From Gemmatimonadota bacterium (lineage in GTDB: Bacteria > Gemmatimonadota > Gemmatimonadetes > Longimicrobiales > Longimicrobiaceae), in assembly GCA_019240375.1 (NCBI GenBank), contig JAFAYN010000081.1, forward strand, positions 1 through 7,195: a stretch of DNA of 7,195 nt, read 5' to 3'. The notes beneath the pieces were generated by a model. That model had not been told where the DNA came from, made no database searches, and saw only the letters and a list, made by a program, of their open reading frames with translations. Positions 1-5,637 of the stretch are shown here, piece by piece (the first letter of the stretch is position 1; every line of letters starts with the position of its first letter). Both the position numbers and the translations under genes were made by a program.

Positions 1-1277
1 GTGGTGCCGCCCAGCGTGCCGCCGCCCGAGGCGATGGCCGCCGTGATGGTCACCCCCGCCTGCGGCGACGGGAGCCCGTTCGCGTCCAGGAGCTGGATCA
101 CCGGCTGGGTCCCGAAGGCAACCCCGGCCTGTGCCGTGCTCGAAGGCTGCGTCGTGATCGAGAGCGCCGCCGGCGGGCCGGCGATCAGCTCTATGTCGCT
201 GGAGGTGGCACCCGTGAGTCCGCTCGCGGAGAAGCCGAGGGTACGAGTTCCCGTAGTACCGGTGATCTTCAGGTTGGTGAAGGTCGCCACGCCGCTGGCG
301 TCCGTGCTCACCGTTGCGGTGCCGCCCAGCGTGCCGCCGCCGGAAGCGATGGCCGCCGTCACCGAAACGCCCGCCTGGCTCACCGCGTTGCCGGAGGCGT
401 CCTGCAGCTGGATCACCGGTTGCCGCGGGAAATCCACTCCATTCTGCACCGTGTCGGATGGCTGGGTGGTGACCGAGAGCTGGGTCGGGGTGCCCGACAT
501 GGCCGTCATCGTTCCCATGGGGGAGCGCGTGAACGTTTCCAGGACGACCTGGCCGCGCGTCGGTGTGCTCCCTCCCCAGGCGCCGACCCGGTCGTCCGTT
601 GGTGGCGCTGCCAGCCCGAAGGAAGCCATGTTGTTGTATGCGAGCGGCCCCACGACTTCCTGAGCCGCGGAGTTCGAGCTGTTCTTCTCTACCCGGTTGT
701 AGGTGCGAACCGCCAGGTCCGGTGCCACCTGGATTCCCGCGATCCCTTCCACCCAATCATACCGGGGGGAGCTCCCGTCCGGGTTGGGATCGGAGAAGTC
801 CTGCAGCACCACCAGCCCGGTGGAGCCTTCGCTCCACTGGCCGACGGCCCAGCGGCCCAGGTTCCGGATCAGCGTCAGCTTTCCCGCGCCGGCCCCGGTG
901 GTGGAGCCCCGGTCCGGCGTCCCCGACCACACGGCCACCCGTCCGCGCAGCACCTGCCGCAGCCGGGTCTTCACGGAATCCTCGCGCAGGAGCGAGTAGG
1001 GAGCGTTCGCGAGCGAGGGGACGAAGATCACCGCGTACGACTGGAGCTCCGCCAGCGAGATGGCGCGCAGCTCTGTGTACCGCCTGTCCACGCCGCCGGG
1101 GAACGTCGCGCTCTCCGACGTGGTGGTGAGGCTCAGCTGCTGGGCGATCCGGTCGCACCCCGCGCTGTCCGACGGTGGGCAGACGACCAGTGCCTTCTGT
1201 GCGTGGAGGCTGCCGGGCGAGAGCAGCCCCAGGCACACTGCCGCGAGCGCGACGACGAGGCGGGAGGAGGTTTTCAT
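1..1277 (-). CDS. Secreted protein with tandem Ig-like (invasin/Big-type) repeats, 3' end outside window
   Basis: The frame is open from ATG at 1277 to the window edge, giving 425 codons with no stop, so the C-terminus is missing. Residues 1-26 form a Sec signal peptide (basic MKTSSR, hydrophobic core, L-H-A before Q27). Residues 28-260 alternate strands and helices (for example AVIFVPS at 82-88 and VAVWSGT at 114-120), which suggests a Rossmann or class I amidotransferase-like fold. I cannot name that family. From about residue 265, Ig-like repeats with a 105-residue period begin. Landmarks are TTQPS, QPVIQL, QAGV and the shared block AAIASGGGTLGGT at 308-320 and again at 413-425. GAGG lies 5 bases before the start, and the gene begins 7 bases after the stop of the small lipoprotein gene upstream, so the two are probably co-transcribed. 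A surface or adhesive role is inference. The start and partial status are secure; the function is not. Confidence 0.85.
   Translation of the reverse strand, partial: MKTSSRLVVALAAVCLGLLSPGSLHAQKALVVCPPSDSAGCDRIAQQLSLTTTSESATFPGGVDRRYTELRAISLAELQSYAVIFVPSLANAPYSLLREDSVKTRLRQVLRGRVAVWSGTPDRGSTTGAGAGKLTLIRNLGRWAVGQWSEGSTGLVVLQDFSDPNPDGSSPRYDWVEGIAGIQVAPDLAVRTYNRVEKNSSNSAAQEVVGPLAYNNMASFGLAAPPTDDRVGAWGGSTPTRGQVVLETFTRSPMGTMTAMSGTPTQLSVTTQPSDTVQNGVDFPRQPVIQLQDASGNAVSQAGVSVTAAIASGGGTLGGTATVSTDASGVATFTNLKITGTTGTRTLGFSASGLTGATSSDIELIAGPPAALSITTQPSSTAQAGVAFGTQPVIQLLDANGLPSPQAGVTITAAIASGGGTLGGT
3..359. repeat. Direct repeat inside the Ig-like coding region
   Basis: Positions 3-44 and 318-359 match at 40 of 42 bases, exactly 315 bases (105 codons) apart. 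They encode the same part of successive Ig-like domains, the block containing SGGGTLGGT. The nucleotide match is closer than protein conservation alone would need, which suggests recent duplication or gene conversion between domains. More copies probably lie beyond the left edge. Confidence 0.75.
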
Positions 1278-1284
1278 GGGTGCC

Positions 1285-1563
1285 TCAGTCGCAGGCGTCC
1301 GCGATGACCGCTTCGAAGCTCGCCACGTTCTGGCGCAGCGAGTCGGCGCCGGGCTCGCGGGCCAGCGCGGTACGGGCCTCGCCGAGCTGCTTCCGGTACG
1401 CGGCGCAGATGGTCGAGGCCGGGACCTCTGGAACGGACGCAGTGGTGTCTCCAGGGGCCACGGCCGCGGATTCCACCGCTTCCGTGGGGGACTGCCGGGT
1501 CGCTTCCTGGCACGCTGCCGAGAAGATCAACAGGGCGGCGGTGGAAAGGGCGGTACGGATCAT
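1285..1563 (-). CDS. Small putative lipoprotein, function unknown
   Basis: This is a 92-residue product. I chose the ATG at 1563 because GGAGG lies 7 bases upstream and because it opens directly on a lipoprotein-type signal; a longer in-frame start at 1641 would add an arginine-rich leader that does not look real. The signal is MIRTALSTAALLIFSAAC with C18 as the lipidation candidate. The lipobox is imperfect, with Ser at -3 where Leu or Val is usual. A Pro/Ala/Thr/Glu-rich linker (residues 19-50) leads to a likely helical pair (51-91) bounded by C53 and C91, which could form a disulfide. The gene stops 7 bases before the Ig-repeat protein and is the first gene of that probable two-gene operon. 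I recognise no family. It could be an accessory or partner of the Ig protein, but only position supports that. Confidence 0.75.
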   Translation of the reverse strand: MIRTALSTAALLIFSAACQEATRQSPTEAVESAAVAPGDTTASVPEVPASTICAAYRKQLGEARTALAREPGADSLRQNVASFEAVIADACD

Positions 1564-1797
1564 CGAAGTGCCTCCACGAGGGGCGAAAAGCCGGCGGACG
1601 CGCCGGTGCGACCCTTCTTCGGCAGCCCGGCCATCTCCCATGATGGACTGAGACCCGTGGCTTTGCGGACCGACCTCGCGGTCGGGGTGCTGTTGTCGGA
1701 AGGAAAGGATGGAGACGAGGAAGGGATCCAGGCGGCAGGGATGAAAATCCGGCTACCGTCGAAGAACGATTGTCCTGAAATAATCTATAGGGTGAAG
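1564..1797. promoter_or_regulatory. Divergent intergenic region, promoters expected but not pinned down
   Basis: This 234-base spacer separates the minus-strand lipoprotein operon from the plus-strand hydrolase gene, so it should hold promoters for both. The only AT-rich patch is TAATCTATAG at 1781-1790, just before the hydrolase start. It resembles a -10 element, but I found no -35 at the right spacing. A perfect 6-bp hairpin (CCGACC at 1670-1675, loop TCGC, GGTCGG at 1680-1685) lies mid-spacer and could be an operator or chance. Confidence 0.3.
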
Positions 1798-2610
1798 ATG
1801 AACCCTGAAAGCCTTCCGGCCGAACTGCCGGGGAGAGTGACCCCGCGTACTCGGACGTTCGGCAGAACGCACCTCCTTGCCCTGGCTGCCGCGAGCATCT
1901 TGCTCGCCGGCTGCACGGTCGGTCTCCGCAACGTGCAGGACCCGCCCCGCTCCGTCGCCCTCCCCACGGCGTACCCCTGGAACAGCATGATCTACCTGGC
2001 GCGCACCGACGCCGGGGTGATCGCCGTCGACCTGGGGTGGAACGGGGCGGGGCGGGCGCTCCGGCGCGGGCTGCGGCGGATGGGCGCCACGCCCGAGGAT
2101 GTGCGGACGGTCTTCCTGACGCACAGCCACCGCGACCACATCGGCGCGTGGCGCACGGTGGCCCGCGCCGACTTCTACCTGTCCACCGCCGAAGTCCCCT
2201 TCTTCCGCGGCGAGGCACACCACGCCGACCTCCCCTCCCGCGCCGGGGAGCGGACGCTCGGCAACCCCGCGCCCTGGCCGGAGGAGGTGGCGGTGCACGG
2301 CTTCGCGGCGGACACCGCCTTCGTGCTCGGCGCCGACACCCTGCGCGCCTTCGGGGTCCCGGGGCACACCCCCGGGAGCGCCGCCTACCTCTTCCGCGGC
2401 GTGCTCTTCGTCGGCGACGCGGTGGCATACTCGTACCTGCGGGGGTTCCGCTCCGCGTTCGGGGTCTTCACCGCCGACCGGGCGCGGAGCCGCGCCAGCC
2501 TGGCCTCGCTCTGGGAGCGGGTGCGGCCGTACCCGGTGCGCTGGGTGTGCACCGCCCACGCCAAGTGCGCCGCCTTCGACTCCACCTTCGTCCGCCGCTC
2601 GCTGCGCTGA
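1798..2610 (+). CDS. Metallo-beta-lactamase-fold hydrolase, predicted lipoprotein
   Basis: The product is 270 residues. It has a long polar n-region, a hydrophobic stretch at 26-37 and a canonical lipobox L-A-G-C with C39 lipidated. The MBL metal motif is complete: T-H-S-H-R-D-H gives H109, H111, D113 and H114; H190 sits in P-G-H-T-P-G-S; D207 in V-G-D-A; and H254 in T-A-H-A-K. This is the two-metal pattern of glyoxalase II-like and related hydrolases, so a hydrolytic enzyme anchored at the cell envelope is well supported. The substrate cannot be read from the sequence. ATG 1798 has only a weak AGGGTGA upstream. GTG 1837 would give a more usual 26-residue signal ending at the same Cys, but its purine-rich site is too close. 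ATG 1741 would make the leader implausibly long. The gene is single, divergent from the lipoprotein operon, and ends 24 bases before a strong hairpin. Confidence 0.88.
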   Translation: MNPESLPAELPGRVTPRTRTFGRTHLLALAAASILLAGCTVGLRNVQDPPRSVALPTAYPWNSMIYLARTDAGVIAVDLGWNGAGRALRRGLRRMGATPEDVRTVFLTHSHRDHIGAWRTVARADFYLSTAEVPFFRGEAHHADLPSRAGERTLGNPAPWPEEVAVHGFAADTAFVLGADTLRAFGVPGHTPGSAAYLFRGVLFVGDAVAYSYLRGFRSAFGVFTADRARSRASLASLWERVRPYPVRWVCTAHAKCAAFDSTFVRRSLR

Positions 2611-2634
2611 GCCGCGCGGCCGGAGCCGCCCCCA

Positions 2635-2672
2635 GCGCGAAGGGCCCCGCCGGTCGGCGGGGCCCTTCGCGC
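2635..2672. terminator. Perfect 17-bp hairpin between convergent genes, likely bidirectional terminator
   Basis: The left arm at 2635-2651 (GCGCGAAGGGCCCCGCC) is fully complementary to the right arm at 2656-2672, with a 4-base loop. It sits 24 bases after the hydrolase stop and 23 bases from the stop of the convergent lipoprotein gene, the classic place for a shared terminator. Neither side has a T-run, so it may work as a 3'-end stabiliser or need a factor rather than act as a textbook intrinsic terminator. Confidence 0.75.
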
Positions 2673-2695
2673 ATCTCCGGGCGGAGGAGGGAAGA

Positions 2696-3199
2696 TCAGA
2701 GCACCTGGATCCGCTTCTCCACCACCACCTCCTCGCCCCCGTCCAGGTCCTGTCCGACCACCTTCCGCCCGCGCACGCGCAGCACCGCCTCGCCGGGGCG
2801 GGTGAAGCGCAGCCGCACCGGGTGGAGGAGTTCCCTGCGCGCGTCGGCGCACCCGGTGTCGGGGTAGCTCAGCACCGAGTCGTAGGGGGTGACCACGGCG
2901 GTGGAGCCGTCCAGCTGCAGCGTCGCGTCCGCCGGCTGCCAGCAGTAGTCCGCGCCGATGGTGGTGACGGTGGCCGTGAAGAAGGCCCCGGCCTCCACCG
3001 TGTCCGGGGCGGCGATCACCGCCCGCGCCAGCTCCGAGGCGGTCTCCAGCCGCGCCTGGGCCCTGACCTGGAGCGACGGGTGGATCCGCCACTCCAGGAT
3101 CCCCATCTGGCGGGACCCCCGCACCCCCGTGGGCATCACGTCGCAGCCAGCCGCGAGCGCCGCCAAGAGGAGGGTGATGTAAACTGTCCTGAAATGCAT
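2696..3199 (-). CDS. Putative lipoprotein with predicted beta-sandwich fold, function unknown
   Basis: The product is 167 residues. The ATG at 3199 is chosen because GGAG lies 6 bases upstream and the signal MHFRTVYITLLLAALAAGC starts there. C19 is the lipidation candidate; the lipobox A-A-G-C is slightly off, with Ala at -3. A start at 3241 would push the signal inside the protein. The mature part begins with a short helix-like region (residues about 44-63), then strand-rich sequence from 67 to 167, with C86 and C117 as a possible disulfide pair. The C-terminal half (HPVRLRF, EAVLRVRG, EEVVVEKRIQV) reads like an Ig-type sandwich. I recognise no family. It lies 130 bases downstream of the subtilase gene on the same strand, but a strong hairpin separates them, so co-transcription is uncertain. 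Confidence 0.75.
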   Translation of the reverse strand: MHFRTVYITLLLAALAAGCDVMPTGVRGSRQMGILEWRIHPSLQVRAQARLETASELARAVIAAPDTVEAGAFFTATVTTIGADYCWQPADATLQLDGSTAVVTPYDSVLSYPDTGCADARRELLHPVRLRFTRPGEAVLRVRGRKVVGQDLDGGEEVVVEKRIQVL

Positions 3200-3284
3200 G
3201 TCGGCTCCGTGATGCTTCGTGACGGCGGCGAGCTGCGCCACGGTCGATGGAACGAGAAGTGGTCCGGGAAGTATCGGGCGGCCT

Positions 3285-3319
3285 CCCTCCGCCGCCCCGT
3301 CTGTGGGAGCGGCGGAGGG
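3285..3319 (-). terminator. GC-rich hairpin after the subtilase gene, probable terminator
   Basis: CCCTCCGCCGC at 3285-3295 pairs perfectly with 3309-3319. CCC at 3296-3298 can pair with GGG at 3305-3307 across one unpaired base, giving about 14 pairs around a 6-base loop. In the direction of transcription it begins 10 bases after the subtilase stop. It has no T-run, like the hairpin at 2635-2672. Confidence 0.65.
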
Positions 3320-3329
3320 TCGGCCCGGG

Positions 3330-4883
3330 TCAGAAGGCGCCCGTGGACGTGCCCACCTTGGGCGTACCCACCGTGCAGTCGGCGCCGCACCCGGTGTCGC
3401 CGTTGAACACGTACAGCGTCGAGCTGATGGTCTGGTCCGCTGAAGTGACGGTCACTTGGATCGTGAAGTCACCATCGCCCGGGTTCAGGTACACCGACTG
3501 GGTCCGGCCCGTCCCCAGCGTCTGCGTGTACCCCCACAGGTGGTTGTCCAGCGTCCACTGGTAGGTGTAGCTCCCGTTCCCGCCGTCGGTGACCGCCTCC
3601 CAGGTGTACGTCCCCGCCGAAGGGATCCCGTTGGGCCCGCTCACCGTGGCGCCCAGGTAGACCGGGAGCGCGTAGGCCAGGCGGTTGGGCGTCCCCTGCG
3701 CGTCGGCCACGCTCCCGAAGGTGGAGGAGTTGATCACCGCCTCGCGCACCTTCCACACCGGCGCCGTGGGGTCGTTCTGGAGGTACAGCGCCGCGATCCC
3801 GGCCACCAGCGGCGAGGACATCGAGGTCCCGGTCAGCGTCCGCGAGTCGGTGTCGCTCCCGTTCCACGCCGACACGATCCCGACCCCCGGGGCGAACATC
3901 TGCACGCAGCTCCCCCAGTTGGAGTCCGGCGCCCGGGTGTCGTACGAGTCGGTGTTCCCCACGCTGATGATCGAGGACACCCGCTTGGGCGAGTAGCTGC
4001 ACGCGTCGGCGTTGTTGTTCCCCGCCGAGGTGACCACCACCACGCCCGCGTTGATCAGGCTGGTGACGGCGTTGTCGATGTCGCTGCGGACCGGCCAGCT
4101 GAAGCTCAGGTTCACCACCGCCGGCTTGACGTGGTTGACGCGCACCCAGTCCAGCCCCGCGATGGCGGCGCTCGCGCTCACCGTGCCGTTGCACCCGGAG
4201 ATGCGCACCGGGTAGATGGTCGCCTGCTCCGCGACCCCGTACGTCCGCCCCGCCACCGTCGCCGCCACGTGGGTGCCGTGCCCGTTGCAGTCGCCGGTCC
4301 CGTACCCGTCGGCGACGGAGGTGTAGCCGGCGCGGACGCGAGCGCCGCCATCGAACTCCTGGTGCGTCTTCCGGATCCCGGTGTCGACCACGTACACGTT
4401 GACCCCGGCGCCCGTCTGGTTCGGCGCGAAGGTCCCGTTGAGCGGGAGCGAGCGCTGGTCGGCGCGGTCCAGGCTCCAGATCGGCTGCGACGACTGGTCC
4501 ATCGTCCCGTACTCGTCCGGGATGATGGAGGCGATCTTGGGGTTGTGCCTCAGCCCCTCCACCGCGCCGGCAGACAGGCGCGCCGCGAACCCCTTCAGGG
4601 CGTACTGGTACACGAACAGGACGGAGTCCTTCGGCGACTTCGCCAGCCCGCGGACGAAGCCCGGCACGTCGCGCACGGTGCTGTCGAGCACCACGATGTA
4701 CTGGTCGGGGATCGTTTTGCGCTTCACCGTCGAATCCGCCGACGCCCTGCTCATCCGGGGCGCGCCGCCCGGCGCCTGGACGGGAAGGGGGGCGTCGTCG
4801 GAGCAGGCGGCGAGGGCCAGCAGCGCGGCGGCGGCGAGGAAGAACCGCCGAACACCTCCACGTCGCGGGGTCTGGATGGACAT
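3330..4883 (-). CDS. Aqualysin I/proteinase K-type subtilase (peptidase S8), predicted lipoprotein
   Basis: A 517-residue secreted serine protease. The signal ends in lipobox L-A-A-C (C27), with RRFFL at 12-16 matching the twin-arginine pattern. An I9-type inhibitor propeptide follows (about 59-126, DQYIVVLD to IIPDE). The S8 domain (about 150-405) has D167 in V-V-D-T-G-I, H202 in G-H-G-T-H, oxyanion N289 in S-A-G-N, and nucleophile S354 in G-T-S-M-S-S-P. C199/C231 and C295/C326 sit in the same contexts and spacings as the two disulfides of aqualysin I. Residues about 410-495 form an Ig/PKD-like domain, and the tail has C499 and C503. Two features are odd: the substrate strand usually S-L-G-G reads S-F-S-W-P (260-264), and L359 replaces the usual His in S-P-H-V-A-G. 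ATG 4883 has GGA 7 bases upstream; ATG 4895, four codons earlier, is the alternative. Homologues degrade proteins extracellularly; the target here is unknown. Confidence 0.93.
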   Translation of the reverse strand: MSIQTPRRGGVRRFFLAAAALLALAACSDDAPLPVQAPGGAPRMSRASADSTVKRKTIPDQYIVVLDSTVRDVPGFVRGLAKSPKDSVLFVYQYALKGFAARLSAGAVEGLRHNPKIASIIPDEYGTMDQSSQPIWSLDRADQRSLPLNGTFAPNQTGAGVNVYVVDTGIRKTHQEFDGGARVRAGYTSVADGYGTGDCNGHGTHVAATVAGRTYGVAEQATIYPVRISGCNGTVSASAAIAGLDWVRVNHVKPAVVNLSFSWPVRSDIDNAVTSLINAGVVVVTSAGNNNADACSYSPKRVSSIISVGNTDSYDTRAPDSNWGSCVQMFAPGVGIVSAWNGSDTDSRTLTGTSMSSPLVAGIAALYLQNDPTAPVWKVREAVINSSTFGSVADAQGTPNRLAYALPVYLGATVSGPNGIPSAGTYTWEAVTDGGNGSYTYQWTLDNHLWGYTQTLGTGRTQSVYLNPGDGDFTIQVTVTSADQTISSTLYVFNGDTGCGADCTVGTPKVGTSTGAF

Positions 4884-5194
4884 GGTGGGATCCATGGGTA
4901 TGTGCCCGGGTAATTGGCGTGCACGGAGCCGCGGACCGGACCTGGGCGTGCTCCGGCCGAAGCGCTGCTCGGTTGTTTTCTCTGGAATTCGGAGGGGCCG
5001 CCGTACCTTCCCCCGACGGCGACCGGGGCGGGGGAGCGCCCGGATCATCGTCGTACGGCGTGGCCCTTCGTCGGGATTGACGAGCGGTGGGCGTGGTGCG
5101 TCACGCGATTGGTTTTTTGGGAATTTTTGGAGATGAGATTGGCGCTTTAGGGGCCGCTCCAGAGCCCGGCAAACAGCCGCCGGTCTCTTCCGCG

Positions 5195-5237
5195 GGGCCG
5201 GGGAGCCTGCCGATACAGCCGGCAGTCTCCCCAGCCC
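5195..5237. repeat. Imperfect 16-pair inverted repeat
   Basis: CTGCCG (5207-5212) pairs with CGGCAG (5220-5225) around the loop ATACAGC. After a C/T mismatch, GGGGAG (5200-5205) pairs with CTCCCC (5227-5232). After a C/A mismatch, 5195-5198 pairs with 5234-5237. It is the first and longest-armed hairpin of the cluster. Confidence 0.7.
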
Positions 5238-5284
5238 GGAGTGAGCCCACGGTACTGCTGTGGTCTCCCTCCGTCACATCTTCT

Positions 5285-5322
5285 GGGAACGGCAGGGAAC
5301 TACGGGAACGGCAGGAAACTGC
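5285..5322. repeat. Two tandem copies of a 19-bp unit
   Basis: GGGAACGGCAGGGAACTAC at 5285-5303 is followed directly by GGGAACGGCAGGAAACTGC at 5304-5322, with 17 of 19 bases identical. The unit is purine-rich and non-coding here. It lies just before the first copy of the hairpin element at 5336. Confidence 0.75.
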
Positions 5323-5335
5323 GGACAACAAAAAG

Positions 5336-5373
5336 CCTTCCCCCAGAATTGGGGGAAGGTGGCGCGCAGCGCC
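5336..5373. repeat. Double-hairpin repeat element, copy A
   Basis: CCTTCCCCC (5336-5344), loop AGAATT, GGGGGAAGG (5351-5359) form a perfect 9-bp stem. After one T comes a second small hairpin, GGCGC-GCA-GCGCC (5361-5373). The same arrangement (AGAATT loop, T, GGCGC hairpin, then GG..TG.GGGC) recurs at 5487-5526, so this is a defined repeat unit and not just GC-rich sequence. Confidence 0.75.
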
Positions 5374-5430
5374 GGATGGGGGCGTACTGAGCCGGCATTC
5401 GCGTGGAGGCCAGCAGGCCCCCTCCCCCGG

Positions 5431-5455
5431 CCCCTCCCCCACGAGGGGAGAGGGG
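5431..5455. repeat. Hairpin between the two double-hairpin copies
   Basis: CCCCTC (5431-5436) pairs with GAGGGG (5450-5455) and CCCC (5437-5440) with GGGG (5445-5448), leaving one bulged A and the loop ACGA. Its right arm can instead join a competing stem: GGGGA (5452-5456) and ACTGCAA (5459-5465) pair with TTGCAGT (5479-5485) and TCCCC (5486-5490). Confidence 0.65.
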
Positions 5456-5486
5456 AGCACTGCAACTGCAGCATCGTCTTGCAGTT

Positions 5487-5526
5487 CCCCTCGCCCAGAA
5501 TTGGGAGAGGGGTGGCGCGAAGCGCC
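5487..5526. repeat. Double-hairpin repeat element, copy B
   Basis: CCCCTCGCCC (5487-5496), loop AGAATT, GGGAGAGGGG (5503-5512) pair with one G/A mismatch. After a T comes GGCGC-GAA-GCGCC (5514-5526). Loop and second hairpin match copy A at 5336-5373. The arm bases differ, but one differing position keeps its pair (T-A in copy A, C-G in copy B), which suggests the fold is maintained. Confidence 0.75.
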
Positions 5527-5553
5527 GGGGTGAGGGCCGCCGTTCGTTGTGCT

Positions 5554-5585
5554 CCCCCTTTCTCCTGCTCGCGGCGGAAAGGGGG
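5554..5585. repeat. 9-bp inverted repeat near the lpdA 3' end
   Basis: CCCCCTTTC (5554-5562) is fully complementary to GAAAGGGGG (5577-5585), with a 14-base loop. It lies 52 bases beyond the lpdA stop on the 3' side of that gene, so it may double as the lpdA transcript end. No T-run follows in the lpdA direction. Confidence 0.65.
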
Positions 5586-5637
5586 CCGGGGGGATAGGGG
5601 GCCAGCAGGCTGTCCCCTGTAACCTGTCCCCTCGCCC

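Larger units (their letters stand above)
4884..5637. other. Gene-free stretch with subtilase upstream region and hairpin-repeat cluster
   Basis: I find no supported gene in these 754 bases. The open frames that cross it lack recognisable domains and translate the repeats themselves. The part next to the subtilase (about 4884-5180) should contain its promoter, but no clear -35/-10 pair stands out. It does hold an AT-rich patch at 5107-5150 (runs of T, and GATTGG at 5107-5112 and 5137-5142) that contrasts sharply with the rest. From 5195 to 5610 the sequence is a succession of GC-rich inverted repeats, listed separately, plus direct repeats. Confidence 0.7.

Noticed and set aside
1..663. Long plus-strand open frame with Pro/Val-rich product
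   Set aside because: It is antisense to the Ig-repeat gene, whose minus-strand reading has a signal peptide, a ribosome site and domain repeats.
1770..1792. Sigma-70 promoter TTGTCC/TAATCT before the hydrolase gene
   Set aside because: The two hexamers are only five bases apart, far too close, and no other -35 fits the AT-rich box.
1060..1797. N-terminal extension of the MBL hydrolase frame back to 1060
   Set aside because: The upstream part is antisense to the Ig protein and lipoprotein genes and would bury the lipoprotein signal in mid-protein. The start at 1798 fits the signal.
1274..2428. 384-codon Arg-rich minus-strand frame
   Set aside because: Arg/Pro/Gly-only composition typical of a wrong frame in GC-rich DNA; it overlaps the MBL gene with its intact catalytic motifs.
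3456..4913. 485-codon plus-strand frame opposite the subtilase
   Set aside because: Arg/Val/His-rich low-complexity product with no domain; the opposite strand encodes a complete S8 protease.
5087..5533. Small plus- and minus-strand frames in the repeat cluster
   Set aside because: Their products are translations of the hairpin repeats (for example PSPGPSPTRGEG), a well-known source of false hypothetical proteins, and no ribosome site or domain supports them.
5336..5585. CRISPR array
   Set aside because: The repeats are few, unevenly spaced, differ in their arms and have no regular spacers; no cas gene is nearby.
5408..5610. Insertion sequence bounded by the 11-bp direct repeats
   Set aside because: No transposase, no terminal inverted repeats at the ends of the interval, and 11-bp matches can arise by chance in such biased sequence. 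Kept only as part of the repeat-cluster observation.
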